A program made the position numbers and the translations under genes. The notes under the pieces were generated by a model that was not told where the DNA came from, ran no database searches, and worked only from the letters and a program-made list of their open reading frames with translations. From Clostridium sp. UBA6758 (GTDB lineage: Bacteria; Bacillota; Clostridia; Clostridiales; Clostridiaceae), in NCBI GenBank assembly GCA_002453475.1, contig DKGY01000034.1:28821-38582 (forward strand): a stretch of DNA of 9,762 bases. Direction: 5' to 3'. Below are positions 1 to 7,614 of the stretch, piece by piece. The first letter of the stretch is position 1; every line of letters begins with the position of its first letter.

Positions 1-161
1 TTTTAAAGTCAGATATTGATGAAAGTAGATCTCTTGCTAAAAAATTCTCTGTTATGAGTGTACCTACTATGGTAGTATTAAAAGATGGAATTCCTGTAGA
101 CAGAATGGTAGGCTATATGTCTCCGGAAGATATTAAAGCTAAGCTTGAAACTCATCTTTAA
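1..161 (+). CDS. Thioredoxin-family protein (trxA-like), C-terminal part; 5' end outside the window
   Basis: The reading frame is open from the first base (codons begin at position 3) to a TAA at 159-161 and gives 52 residues. They match the second half of a thioredoxin fold: an alpha helix (DESRSLAKKFSV), the cis-proline loop MSVPT that packs against the active-site disulfide, a beta strand MVVLKDG, the VGYMSP turn, and a last amphipathic helix ending ETHL. The CxxC active site would lie upstream and cannot be seen, so whether it is canonical is unknown. Thioredoxins reduce protein disulfides in the cytoplasm, usually with NADPH and thioredoxin reductase. A strong terminator follows 11 bases after the stop, so this gene closes its transcript and is separate from gap. 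It could be TrxA itself or a thioredoxin-like paralogue. Confidence 0.82.
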   Translation, partial: LKSDIDESRSLAKKFSVMSVPTMVVLKDGIPVDRMVGYMSPEDIKAKLETHL

Positions 162-172
162 AAATAACAAAT

Positions 173-207
173 AAAAATCTCACCAGAAGTGGTGAGATTT
201 TTATTTT
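173..207 (+). terminator. Intrinsic terminator of the thioredoxin gene
   Basis: A perfect 13-bp stem, AAAAATCTCACCA (173-185) with TGGTGAGATTTTT (190-202), is closed by a GAAG loop. The T-rich tail continues to 207. The A run on the 5' side makes it able to work in both directions. Confidence 0.93.
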
Positions 208-404
208 GATGTATATCATAATAACAAAAGTATAGCACATATATAATGTTTAAATGAGTAATTTTTAATAAAATTTAATAAATAACCTAGTAAATTAAAT
301 ATTTTTTACATAAATATAATTATGAAAATGGTAGTAAATAAAAGAAAATGAAAGTAAATACTATATTTCAACAGGAAATTAAGAAAAAATATGATATACT
401 TTAT
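208..404. other. AT-rich spacer with no gene seen
   Basis: This stretch separates the thioredoxin terminator from the gap promoter. It is very A+T rich, all frames are closed by frequent stops, and no ribosome binding site with a usable start codon was found. It holds a short imperfect direct repeat, GTAGTAAATA near 332 and AAAGTAAATA near 351, with no obvious function. It may act as upstream promoter DNA for gap. Confidence 0.6.
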
Positions 405-433
405 TTGACACACATTCCAATGTGTTATACTAT
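405..433 (+). promoter_or_regulatory. gap promoter (SigA-type)
   Basis: A perfect -35 TTGACA lies at 405-410. The -10 is either TACTAT at 428-433 (17-base spacer) or TATACT at 426-431 (15-base spacer). Transcription would begin near 440, leaving a leader of about 35 bases before the ATG at 476. An upstream in-frame ATG at 422 lies inside this promoter, which rules it out as the translation start. Confidence 0.8.
410..425. promoter_or_regulatory. Inverted-repeat operator candidate in the gap promoter
   Basis: The arms ACACATT (410-416) and AATGTGT (419-425) are perfect inverted repeats separated by CC. They fill the spacer between the -35 and -10 boxes, where a bound repressor would block RNA polymerase. 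Its right arm runs into TGTGTTATACT (421-431), which fits the CcpN-box consensus TRTGHYATAYW that I recall for Bacillus subtilis gapB; that recall needs checking. The site does not look like a Rex, CggR or cre site. Confidence 0.5.
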
Positions 434-475
434 ATTGATATAAAGAGTATAACAATGAATTGCGGGGGTTCAATT

Positions 476-1507
476 ATGATAAACGTTGGAATAAATGGAT
501 TCGGAAGAATCGGAAGAACTTTTTTAAGGATAGCATGTGAAAGTCCAGAAACGGATTTTAATATTGTAGCTATAAATGCTAGAGCAGATATAAAGACACT
601 TGCACATTTATTTGTTTATGATTCATGCTTTGGTACCTTCAAAGGAGACGTTAAGACAACAGAGGATTCAATAATAATTAATAATAAAGAAATAAAAATA
701 ACAAGATGCGGATCACCAAAAGAAATTCCTTGGAAGGACTTAGAGGTTGATTTAGTTATAGAGTCTACTGGAAAATTTAAAACAAAAGAAGAACTTATGG
801 ATCATGTAAAAGCAGGAGCTAAGAAAGTTATATTAACAGCACCAGGCAAAGATGAAGATATTACAGTAGTAATGGGTGTAAATGATTCTGATTTAGATTT
901 ATCACAGCATACAATTATATCAAATGCATCATGTACTACTAATTGTCTAGCACCTGTAGCTAAAGTAATAGATGATAAATTTGGCATTAAAAAAGGGTTT
1001 ATAACTACAGTACACTCTTATACAAATGACCAACAAATCCTTGATAAGAGTCATAAAGATTTAAGAAGAGCAAGAGCGGCAGGAGAATCTATAGTACCAA
1101 CTACAACTGGAGCTGCTAAAGCAGTTGCAAAGGTATTACCTCAATTAAAGGGTAGATTAGATGGATTTGCATTAAGAGTTCCAACAGCTGCTGTATCTAT
1201 CACAGATTTAGTATGTGAAGTTGAAAAAGAAACTACAGTAGAAGAAATAAATAGAGTTATTAAAGAGGCATCTGAAAATGAACTTAAGGGAATATTAGGA
1301 TTATGTGAATTACCACTAGTATCTGTAGACTTTAAAGGAGATAGCAGATCTTCTATAGTAGATGGATTATCAACTATGGTAAATGGAAACATGATTAAAG
1401 TAGCATCTTGGTATGATAACGAGTGGGGATATTCAGCAAGAGTTGTTGATTTAGCTAACTATGTTGCACAGATGTTAAGAGAAGAAAAAGTTACTAAAAT
1501 AGCATAA
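476..1507 (+). CDS. gap: Glyceraldehyde-3-phosphate dehydrogenase, type I, predicted NADP-preferring (GapB-like)
   Basis: This 343-residue enzyme oxidises glyceraldehyde-3-phosphate to 1,3-bisphosphoglycerate, or runs in reverse, in the cytoplasm. The N-terminal Rossmann domain begins INVGINGFGRIGR. The catalytic motif SNASCTTNC places the nucleophile at Cys153, and His180 (TTVHSYTND) is its partner; DNEWGY near the C-terminus is also typical. The start at 476 is chosen because GINGFGRIGR should lie a few residues from the N-terminus, a GGGGG(T) ribosome binding site lies at 464-468, and the longer frame begins inside the promoter. Coenzyme residues are unusual. The Asp that normally excludes NADP (VAIND) is Ala35 followed by Arg36, and the Leu-Pro pair before HKDLRRAR is Lys191-Ser192. 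Known family mutants and chloroplast enzymes link these positions to NADP use. No pgk or tpi follows, so the gene is monocistronic, unlike the usual glycolytic gap operon. Confidence 0.96.
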   Translation: MINVGINGFGRIGRTFLRIACESPETDFNIVAINARADIKTLAHLFVYDSCFGTFKGDVKTTEDSIIINNKEIKITRCGSPKEIPWKDLEVDLVIESTGKFKTKEELMDHVKAGAKKVILTAPGKDEDITVVMGVNDSDLDLSQHTIISNASCTTNCLAPVAKVIDDKFGIKKGFITTVHSYTNDQQILDKSHKDLRRARAAGESIVPTTTGAAKAVAKVLPQLKGRLDGFALRVPTAAVSITDLVCEVEKETTVEEINRVIKEASENELKGILGLCELPLVSVDFKGDSRSSIVDGLSTMVNGNMIKVASWYDNEWGYSARVVDLANYVAQMLREEKVTKIA

Positions 1508-1580
1508 TGTGTTAAGAACTTTTAAGTAACATTATAAATTAATTTAGCCAACTATTATAAAATACCAATATATTTAATTT

Positions 1581-1628
1581 AGAGTCAGGAGATTATTTTG
1601 TAAAAGAAATAGTCTCTTGATTCTTTTT
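1581..1628 (+). terminator. Intrinsic terminator of gap
   Basis: An 18-bp stem with three G-U pairs forms between 1581-1598 and 1607-1624, around an 8-base loop. A T run follows to 1628. It lies 74 bases after the gap stop and isolates gap from ygiQ. Confidence 0.88.
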
Positions 1629-1690
1629 ATAGTATAATTATACCTTGAGTTGAATTATAAAATATGAACTATATTTGAGTAGGTGATTAA

Positions 1691-3667
1691 ATGTTAGAAA
1701 ATAGATTTTTACCCATTTGTAAAGACGATATGATAGAAAGACAATGGGAACAATTAGATTTTATTATAGTAACCGGAGATGCATACATAGACCACCATAG
1801 CTTTGGTACTGCTATAATTTCTAGAGTTCTTGAAGATGCTGGATTTAAGGTAGGAATAATTCCTCAACCTGATTGGCATAGTACTGATGATTTTATGAAG
1901 TTAGGAAGACCTAGATTAGGATTTTTAGTTAATGGTGGTAACATGGATTCTATGGTAAATCATTATACTGTAGCTAAAAGAGTCAGAGAAAAGGATCTTT
2001 ATTCTCCAGGTGGGAAAATGGGTTTAAGACCTGATAGAGCAACTATTGTATATTGTAATAAAATTAGAGAAGCATATAAGAATATTCCAGTTATAATTGG
2101 TGGAGTTGAGGCTAGTCTTAGGCGATTTGCCCACTATGATTACTGGAGTGATAAAGTAAGAAAATCTATGTTAGTAGATAGTGGTGCTGATTTGCTTATA
2201 TATGGAATGAGTGAAAAGCAAATAGTAGAAGTGGCAAATTGTTTAAATGATGGATTAGAAGTACAGTACATAAGACATGTACCTGGAACATGCTATATGA
2301 TAGATGATTTAGAATATGTAAGTGGCTATATAGAGATACCATCTTATAAAGCCGTTTCTATAGATAAGATGGAATATGCTAGAGCCTTTAAGATTCAGTA
2401 TGAAGAACAAGATCCGGTAAGAGGAAAGACTTTAGTTCAAAAGCATGCCAATAGATATGTGGTACAAAACAGACCAGAGATGCCTCTAACTAGAGAAGAA
2501 TTGGACCACGTTTACGGACTGCCTTACACAAAGAATTATCATCCTTGCTATGAGGAAGCAGGGGGAATAGCCGCAATAGAAGAAGTTAAATTTAGTATAG
2601 TAAGTTCCAGAGGCTGTTTTGGAAATTGTTCTTTCTGTGCTATAACATTCCATCAAGGAAGAATAGTTCAGAGTAGAAGTGAAGAATCTATTTTAGAGGA
2701 AGCAGTAGAGATAACAAATCTACCAGATTTTAAGGGCTATATTCATGATGTAGGAGGTCCTACTGCAAACTTTAGACGTCCTGCATGTAAAACTCAGCTT
2801 AGGCATGGAGCGTGTAAGAATAAGCAGTGTTTATATCCAAAACCATGTAAAAATATAGATGCTGATCATACTGAGTATTTAGAACTACTAAGAAAGATAA
2901 GAGCTGTTCCTAAGGTGAAAAAAGCTTTTGTACGTTCAGGATTACGTTATGATTATATAATGGCAGATAAAAATGATACCTTCTTTAAAGAACTTGTAGA
3001 ACACCATGTAAGTGGACAATTAAAGGTAGCACCAGAGCATGTATGTGCTGATGTTTTAAAGTATATGGGAAAACCATCTGGGAAGACCTATGATAGATTT
3101 GTAGAAAAGTTTTATAAGCTTACTGAGCAAGTTGGAAAGAAGCAGTATATTATACCTTACTTAATGTCTAGTCATCCAGGGAGCACATTAGCATCAGCTA
3201 TAGAGCTAGCTGAATATCTAAGAGATATTAATTATCAGCCAGAGCAAGTTCAGGATTTTTATCCAACACCGGGAACTCTATCTACAGCTATGTTCTATAC
3301 AGGGGTAGACCCTTTAACTATGAAAGAAATATATGTACCTAAGACCAAGAGTGAAAAAGCTATGCAAAGAGCTCTTCTTCAATATAGAAATCCTAAAAAA
3401 TATGATATAGTATATGAAGCTTTAGTTAAAGCTAGGAGAGAAGATTTAATAGGGAATGGACCAAAGTGTTTAATAAGACCTAAAACCCAAGGAAGAAATC
3501 TTAACCATAGTGGAAATTACAGTAGACGTAATAAAGAGGGGAAAGGTCATATTAGTGATAAAGCAGTATTAACTAGAGGTAATCATGGAAGAACTCCTTT
3601 AGAAAGAAAAAAGAGTAAAAATACTTCTACTAATAAGAGAAAATCCATGAAGAAGACTCGCAAGTAG
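1691..3667 (+). CDS. ygiQ: YgiQ/UPF0313 family radical SAM protein
   Basis: This is a 658-residue cytoplasmic radical-SAM protein of the YgiQ family, whose reaction is not established to my knowledge. An N-terminal region contains [11 protein letters not shown] and a cobalamin-fold-like part with [18 protein letters not shown]. The radical SAM core follows, with the 4Fe-4S ligands in [12 protein letters not shown] (Cys309, Cys313, Cys316). A second cysteine group (Cys366, Cys375, Cys380, Cys386) comes after GGPTAN; it is shared by the family as I recall it and could bind another cluster or metal. Further family blocks are [21 protein letters not shown] and [12 protein letters not shown]. The last 60 residues are rich in Lys, Arg, Ser and Asn, look disordered and may bind nucleic acid. 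The ribosome binding site AGGTGA is at 1681-1686. No convincing promoter was found, though a perfect palindrome GTATAATTATAC lies at 1632-1643 between the gap terminator and the gene. The gene appears to be transcribed alone. Confidence 0.95.
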   Translation: MLENRFLPICKDDMIERQWEQLDFIIVTGDAYIDHHSFGTAIISRVLEDAGFKVGIIPQPDWHSTDDFMKLGRPRLGFLVNGGNMDSMVNHYTVAKRVREKDLYSPGGKMGLRPDRATIVYCNKIREAYKNIPVIIGGVEASLRRFAHYDYWSDKVRKSMLVDSGADLLIYGMSEKQIVEVANCLNDGLEVQYIRHVPGTCYMIDDLEYVSGYIEIPSYKAVSIDKMEYARAFKIQYEEQDPVRGKTLVQKHANRYVVQNRPEMPLTREELDHVYGLPYTKNYHPCYEEAGGIAAIEEVKFSIVSSRGCFGNCSFCAITFHQGRIVQSRSEESILEEAVEITNLPDFKGYIHDVGGPTANFRRPACKTQLRHGACKNKQCLYPKPCKNIDADHTEYLELLRKIRAVPKVKKAFVRSGLRYDYIMADKNDTFFKELVEHHVSGQLKVAPEHVCADVLKYMGKPSGKTYDRFVEKFYKLTEQVGKKQYIIPYLMSSHPGSTLASAIELAEYLRDINYQPEQVQDFYPTPGTLSTAMFYTGVDPLTMKEIYVPKTKSEKAMQRALLQYRNPKKYDIVYEALVKARREDLIGNGPKCLIRPKTQGRNLNHSGNYSRRNKEGKGHISDKAVLTRGNHGRTPLERKKSKNTSTNKRKSMKKTRK

Positions 3668-3721
3668 ATTTATCAGAGGGATGTAAAGATCCTAATTAAT
3701 TATATTAAATTTTATAATAGA

Positions 3722-3765
3722 TAAAAGTAATAATGATAATAAATTTCATTATTACTTTTATTTTG
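3722..3765 (+). terminator. Intrinsic terminator of ygiQ
   Basis: A 14-15 bp stem forms between TAAAAGTAATAATGA (3722-3736) and TCATTATTACTTTTA (3746-3760), with a 9-base loop and a TTTT tail. Confidence 0.88.
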
Positions 3766-3788
3766 TTTGATTGAAGAAAAAATCATTA

Positions 3789-3817
3789 TTGACAAAATGA
3801 TACGATGGTAGTACTAT
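3789..3817 (+). promoter_or_regulatory. Promoter of the marR-clpB unit
   Basis: A perfect -35 TTGACA (3789-3794) is followed by a 17-base spacer and the -10 TACTAT (3812-3817). Transcription would start near 3824, giving a leader of about 130 bases before the MarR start codon. A consensus TATAAT at 3885-3890 could mark a second start, but no -35 is visible for it. Confidence 0.78.
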
Positions 3818-3848
3818 TTATTCAAAGGTAAAGTACGAATACCGTACT
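3809..3848. promoter_or_regulatory. Two palindromic operator candidates sharing the TAGTAC core
   Basis: Site 1 is the perfect palindrome TAGTACTA (3809-3816), lying on the -10 box. Site 2 is AGTACG (3832-3837) and CGTACT (3843-3848), separated by five bases just after the expected transcription start. Read on the minus strand, site 2 begins TTAGTAC, matching the core of site 1. The placement suits a repressor, and the MarR-family product of the next gene is the natural candidate for self-control. Confidence 0.55.
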
Positions 3849-3890
3849 AATTAAATTTTGTTTTTAGTAAACAATAATATAAGTTATAAT

Positions 3891-3913
3891 CTAAGGACTT
3901 ACACTTGCCTTAG
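3891..3913 (+). other. Leader hairpin upstream of the MarR gene
   Basis: CTAAGG (3891-3896) and CCTTAG (3908-3913) are perfect complements around an 11-base loop. No T run follows, so it is not an intrinsic terminator. It lies in the long leader, 27 bases before the ribosome binding site, and could affect RNA stability. Confidence 0.4.
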
Positions 3914-3954
3914 GGTAATTTAAGATATAAGAAGGTTTTAAAGGAGTAGGCGTA

Positions 3955-4392
3955 ATGGATGATAATGATAGGCTGATTGAAGAATTTGCAAATTTATGGA
4001 GAATGTTTTTATCTTATTCAAACCAATATAGAACTATGGAAGAGTTTCCTAGAATAGAAAGACTTAACACTATGGAAATTAGTATTATAAGAATTGTCTG
4101 TGATAGGGAAGATGTAATTTTAAAGGAAATTTGTACTATGTTAGACATACCTAAAAGTACTTTAACTAGCGCTATAGATAGACTAGAAAGACTTAACTAT
4201 TTGTATAGAACTATTAGCAAGAGAGATAGAAGGTCCTATGGATTACAACTTACAGAGGAAGGTAAAGAAGTGAAAAATGAACATCTAGCTTTTGAAAAAA
4301 AATTATATGGATATGTTTTAAATGCCTTAGATACAAATGATGAAAGAGAAGAATTTTTAAAGCTATTTAGAAAAATAGTAAATAATATTTAA
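3955..4392 (+). CDS. MarR-family transcriptional regulator
   Basis: This 145-residue protein has the MarR winged-helix layout. An N-terminal dimerisation helix (residues 1-30) is followed by TMEISIIRIVC, the DNA-reading helix pair VILKEICTMLDIPKSTLTSAIDRLERLNYL (about 54-83), the wing SKRDRRSYGLQLTEEG with the conserved DRR (about 88-103), and C-terminal helices that complete the dimer. MarR proteins usually repress their own operon and release DNA on binding a small molecule or on oxidation; the ligand here is unknown. The AAGGAG site (3941-3946) lies 8 bases before the ATG. clpB begins 60 bases after the stop with no terminator between, so the two are probably cotranscribed. Palindromes in the shared promoter are candidate binding sites. 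It is not CtsR, the usual Firmicute clp repressor, whose fold and sequence differ. Confidence 0.92.
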   Translation: MDDNDRLIEEFANLWRMFLSYSNQYRTMEEFPRIERLNTMEISIIRIVCDREDVILKEICTMLDIPKSTLTSAIDRLERLNYLYRTISKRDRRSYGLQLTEEGKEVKNEHLAFEKKLYGYVLNALDTNDEREEFLKLFRKIVNNI

Positions 4393-4410
4393 GTTTTATG
4401 AAAGGAGAAA

Positions 4411-4443
4411 TGCTACTTTACTAGATATAAAATTGGAGTAGCA
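4411..4443 (+). promoter_or_regulatory. Hairpin abutting the clpB ribosome binding site
   Basis: TGCTACT (4411-4417) and AGTAGCA (4437-4443) form a 7-bp stem around a 19-base loop. The 3' arm ends on the first base of the clpB Shine-Dalgarno AGGTGA (4443-4448). This could tune clpB translation or separate its translation from that of the MarR gene. No CIRCE or CtsR box is visible here. Confidence 0.42.
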
Positions 4444-4452
4444 GGTGATGTT

Positions 4453-7068
4453 ATGGAAACAGAAAAATTAACAATAAGAGTTCAGCAAAGTTTAAATGAT
4501 GCCTATGAGGAAGCAGTAAGAAATAATCATCAACAAGTAGATATTATTCATTTATTCTCTGCTCTTCTAAATCAAAGAGATGGATTAATTCCTAATGTTT
4601 TTGAAAAAATGGCAGTGGATGTTGAAGGTATTAAAAGAAAAGTAAATTTGGAAATGGAGAAAATGCCTAAAGTATTAGGAGAAGGGGCTCGTTCATCTGG
4701 TGTTACTGCAACTAGAAGAATCAATGAAGTTTTAGTTAAGGCTCAAGAGATATCAAAGAAATTTCATGATTCCTATATAAGTGTAGAACACATAATGATG
4801 GCTATCATGGATGTAGATGCTAAAGGTCTATCAGGAAAAATACTTAAGGAATATGGTATAGATAAAGGAAGGTTTATGGAAGTGTTATCTCAAGTTAGGG
4901 GGAATCAAAGGGTAGATACTAATGATCCAGAAGGAACCTATGATGCTCTTGTTAAATATGGAACTAATTTAATTGACCTTGCTAAGGAACATAAACTAGA
5001 TCCTGTAATAGGAAGAGATGAAGAGATAAGACGTGTAATTAGAATTTTGTCAAGAAGAACTAAAAATAATCCAGTGCTTATTGGCGAACCAGGAGTAGGT
5101 AAGACTGCTATAGTTGAAGGCTTGGCAGAAAGAATTGTACGTGGAGATGTACCAGAAGGATTAAAAGACAGAATAATTTTTTCTTTAGATATGGGAGCTT
5201 TAATTGCAGGAGCTAAATATAGAGGTGAATTTGAAGAAAGACTTAAAGCTGTACTTAAGGAAGTTAAGAGTTCTGATGGTAAGATAATATTATTCATAGA
5301 TGAAATTCATACCATTGTAGGGGCTGGAAAAACTGATGGAGCTATGGATGCAGGAAATCTTATAAAACCTATGTTAGCAAGAGGAGAATTACATTGCATT
5401 GGAGCTACTACTTTTGATGAATATAGACAATATATAGAAAAAGATAAGGCGTTAGAGCGAAGATTTCAACCAGTTATTGCGGAGGAGCCTACAGTACAAG
5501 ATACAGTTTCAATATTAAGAGGTCTTAAGGAAAGATTTGAAATACATCATGGCGTTAGAATTCATGATTCAGCCATTGTAACAGCAGCAAAATTATCTCA
5601 TAGGTATATTCAAGACAGGTTTTTACCAGACAAAGCTATAGATTTAATTGATGAAGCAGGGGCTATGATAAGAAGTGAGATAGATTCTCTTCCTACAGAA
5701 CTTGATATGGTTAGAAGAAAGCTATTTACTTTAGAAACTGAAAGAGAAGCTCTGCTTAAAGAAAGTGATGAAGCATCTCAAAAGAGACTTGAACAACTTC
5801 AAAAGGAGTTAGCAGAATTAAAAGAGAAAAATGATGAAATGACTGCTAAATATGAGCAAGAAAAGAGTAAGATTCTTGAAGTTAGAACTTTGAAGGAGCA
5901 GCTAGACGAAGCTAGAGGTAAGGTTGAAAGGTATGAGAGAGAATATGATTTAAATAGTGCTGCAGAACTAAAGTATGGGGTTATTCCACATCTTGAAGAA
6001 GAAATAAAAGAAAAAGAAGAAAATATGCATAATAATTATGAAGAAGCCCTTCTCAAAGAAGAGGTTACAGAAGAAGAAATTTCTCAAATTGTATCTAAGT
6101 GGACTGGAATTCCAATAACACGATTAGTAGAAGGGGAAAGAGAAAAGCTCTTAAGATTAGAGGATGAGCTTAGTAATAGAGTAATAGGTCAAGATGAAGC
6201 AGTAACAGCTGTTGCAAATGCCATAATTAGAGCTAGAGCAGGGATGAAGGATGAAAATAAACCTATAGGTTCATTCATCTTTCTAGGTCCTACAGGAGTA
6301 GGTAAAACAGAACTAGCTAAAACTCTAGCAAGAAATTTATTTGATAGTGAAGAAAATATTATAAGAATTGATATGTCAGAGTACATGGAAAAGTATTCAG
6401 TATCAAGACTGATAGGAGCTCCTCCAGGATATGTAGGTTATGAAGAAGGGGGACAATTGACTGAAGCTGTAAGAAGAAATCCATATTCAGTAATTCTATT
6501 TGATGAAATAGAAAAGGCTCATGAAGATGTATTTAATGTATTTTTACAAATATTAGACGATGGAAGACTTACTGATAATAAAGGTAAAACTGTAGATTTT
6601 AAAAATACTATAATAATAATGACCTCTAACATAGGTAGCAGTTATCTACTAGAGAATAGTGGTATAATTACTGAAGAAACTAAAGCATTAGTAATGAGTG
6701 AAATGAAGAATAGATTCAAACCTGAGTTTTTAAACCGTGTAGATGATATTATAATGTTTAAACCTCTAAATACTGAAGGTATCAAGAAAATTATTGATAT
6801 ATTTATTGGTGATGTTAGAAGAAGATTGGTAGATAAAAATATAAGTCTAGAAATTACTAACGCAGCTAAGGACATTTTGGTAACAGAAGGCTATGATCCG
6901 GTTTATGGAGCAAGACCACTTAAAAGATATATTGGAAATGTATTAGAAACTATGATTGCTAAGAAAATTATAGCAGGTGAAGTTTATAATGGATGCAGTA
7001 TCTTAGTAGATAGTAAGGATGAAGAAATAGTATTTCACATAAGTAATAAAGGGATTACTACTATATAA
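4453..7068 (+). CDS. clpB: ATP-dependent protein disaggregase ClpB (Hsp100)
   Basis: This 871-residue AAA+ chaperone forms a cytoplasmic hexamer that pulls aggregated proteins through its central pore, working with DnaK. The Clp N domain covers about residues 1-150. The first ATPase has Walker A GEPGVGKT (211-218), pore loop KYRGEFE (255-261), Walker B FIDEI (281-285) and the Arg pair in ALERRF. A long charged coiled-coil middle domain follows (about 409-530), which separates ClpB from ClpC and ClpA and is where DnaK docks. The second ATPase has Walker A GPTGVGKT (612-619), pore loop GYVGYEEG, Walker B LFDEI, sensor 1 TSN and sensor 2 GAR (819-821). No ClpP-docking IGF/IGL loop is evident, so it is a disaggregase and not a protease subunit. 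The length is normal for the family. It lies 60 bases after the MarR gene, and no terminator separates it from the next small gene. Confidence 0.97.
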   Translation: METEKLTIRVQQSLNDAYEEAVRNNHQQVDIIHLFSALLNQRDGLIPNVFEKMAVDVEGIKRKVNLEMEKMPKVLGEGARSSGVTATRRINEVLVKAQEISKKFHDSYISVEHIMMAIMDVDAKGLSGKILKEYGIDKGRFMEVLSQVRGNQRVDTNDPEGTYDALVKYGTNLIDLAKEHKLDPVIGRDEEIRRVIRILSRRTKNNPVLIGEPGVGKTAIVEGLAERIVRGDVPEGLKDRIIFSLDMGALIAGAKYRGEFEERLKAVLKEVKSSDGKIILFIDEIHTIVGAGKTDGAMDAGNLIKPMLARGELHCIGATTFDEYRQYIEKDKALERRFQPVIAEEPTVQDTVSILRGLKERFEIHHGVRIHDSAIVTAAKLSHRYIQDRFLPDKAIDLIDEAGAMIRSEIDSLPTELDMVRRKLFTLETEREALLKESDEASQKRLEQLQKELAELKEKNDEMTAKYEQEKSKILEVRTLKEQLDEARGKVERYEREYDLNSAAELKYGVIPHLEEEIKEKEENMHNNYEEALLKEEVTEEEISQIVSKWTGIPITRLVEGEREKLLRLEDELSNRVIGQDEAVTAVANAIIRARAGMKDENKPIGSFIFLGPTGVGKTELAKTLARNLFDSEENIIRIDMSEYMEKYSVSRLIGAPPGYVGYEEGGQLTEAVRRNPYSVILFDEIEKAHEDVFNVFLQILDDGRLTDNKGKTVDFKNTIIIMTSNIGSSYLLENSGIITEETKALVMSEMKNRFKPEFLNRVDDIIMFKPLNTEGIKKIIDIFIGDVRRRLVDKNISLEITNAAKDILVTEGYDPVYGARPLKRYIGNVLETMIAKKIIAGEVYNGCSILVDSKDEEIVFHISNKGITTI

Positions 7069-7101
7069 ATAAAGATAAAAATAAAATATTTATATAATCA
7101 C

Positions 7102-7131
7102 TTGCATTATACTTGATACGTATGTTATACT
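7102..7131 (+). promoter_or_regulatory. Promoter of zinc-ribbon gene 1
   Basis: The -35 TTGCAT (7102-7107) and -10 TATACT (7126-7131) are 18 bases apart, with a TG extension one base before the -10 (7123-7124). The direct repeat TTATACT also occurs in the spacer, at 7107-7113. The start would be near 7138, about 27 bases before the conserved leader. Confidence 0.78.
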
Positions 7132-7164
7132 GAATAAGTGGTAAAACACAAATAAAAATTAAAA

Positions 7165-7239
7165 TAAAGATTTAACATATATAATAATTTTCTCCAATTC
7201 GAGGATTTGTTAATAATAGGTAGATCTTTAAAATGGAGG
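7165..7239 (+). promoter_or_regulatory. Structured leader RNA, copy 1 (candidate translational switch)
   Basis: Stem P1 pairs TAAAGATTTA (7165-7174) with TAGATCTTTA (7221-7230), 10 bp with one G-U, ending 4 bases before the Shine-Dalgarno GGAGG (7235-7239). Inside the loop, TTCTC (7190-7194) can pair with GAGGA (7201-7205) to form hairpin P2. Alternatively TTTCTCC (7189-7195) can pair with GGAGGAA (7235-7241), which crosses P1 and so forms a pseudoknot over the ribosome binding site. The two pairings exclude each other. A conserved GTTAA (7209-7213) lies 7 bases before the 3' arm of P1. The same plan recurs before the other two zinc-ribbon genes. Confidence 0.62.
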
Positions 7240-7247
7240 AATTGTAA

Positions 7248-7403
7248 ATGGCAGATAAAACATTAACATGCAGAGATTGCGGAAACGAATTCGTATTCAC
7301 AGAGGGAGAGCAAGCTTTCTACGCTGAAAAAGGATTCGAAAATGAGCCAACTAGATGTGCTGATTGCAGAAGAGCAAGAAAAGCAGAAAGAAATAGAAGA
7401 TAA
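7248..7403 (+). CDS. Small zinc-ribbon protein, copy 1 (51 aa)
   Basis: The 51-residue product begins MADKTLTC and carries two CxxC pairs, Cys8/Cys11 (CRDC) and Cys37/Cys40 (CADC), 25 residues apart. This is a zinc-ribbon arrangement of the kind annotated as 'probable zinc-ribbon domain' in clostridia. The invariant middle is FTEGEQAFYAEKGFEN. The tail RRARKAERNRR is strongly basic, suggesting RNA or ribosome binding; no function is established that I know of. GGAGG lies 8 bases before the ATG. Codons favour TTC and TAC, unlike the TTT/TAT-rich neighbours, a sign of high expression. It follows clpB with no terminator between, so it could be reached by readthrough, but it has its own promoter and structured leader. 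It is 46/51 identical to copy 2 at 9217. Confidence 0.93.
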   Translation: MADKTLTCRDCGNEFVFTEGEQAFYAEKGFENEPTRCADCRRARKAERNRR

Positions 7404-7424
7404 TTAATATTTAATATTTCAATG

Positions 7425-7459
7425 AAAGCTATAAGAAGTGATTCTTATAGCTTTTATTT
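7425..7459 (+). terminator. Terminator of zinc-ribbon gene 1
   Basis: A perfect 13-bp stem, AAAGCTATAAGAA (7425-7437) with TTCTTATAGCTTT (7442-7454), has a GTGA loop and a T-rich tail. The same stem follows copy 2. It would also end any transcript reading through from clpB. Confidence 0.92.
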
Positions 7460-7614
7460 TTGAGTTATATGGAATTAACTATTTATACATGATATTTATC
7501 TTTTAAAAGTATTAATGTATAAAATCTTAAAAATAAGTAGAAAAATATATATAAGGCTAATAGGTTAGAAAAAGGAATAATAAGTAGATATTAATTAGAT
7601 ACAAGGAGAAAGTT

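Noticed and set aside
405..433. Rex or cre site at the gap promoter
   Set aside because: The palindrome ACACATT-AATGTGT lacks the TTGT...ACAA ends of Rex sites and the CG-centred core of cre sites.
422..475. N-terminal extension of GAPDH from an upstream ATG at 422
   Set aside because: The ATG lies inside the promoter spacer and would precede the transcription start; the extension has no counterpart in the family and the GGGGG-preceded ATG at 476 gives the normal N-terminus.
802..987. Minus-strand open frames inside gap, clpB and dbpA
   Set aside because: They mirror strongly conserved coding sequence, lack family motifs and have no translation signals.
4404..4425. Tiny upstream frame MLLY after GGAG, before clpB
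   Set aside because: Only two bases separate GGAG from its ATG and it has four codons; no evidence that it is translated.
3820..4452. CIRCE or CtsR box controlling clpB
   Set aside because: No TTAGCACTC-N9-GAGTGCTAA and no tandem GGTCAAA-type repeat was found by eye around the marR-clpB promoter or spacer.
7063..7096. TATAAAT/ATTTATA pairing after clpB as a terminator
   Set aside because: The stem is all A-T with a long loop and no T run follows, so termination there is unlikely.
7165..7239. T-box or transcription attenuator in the zinc-ribbon leader
   Set aside because: No T-box sequence and no terminator hairpin with a T run precedes the gene; the competing pairings act on the ribosome binding site, so control of translation fits better.
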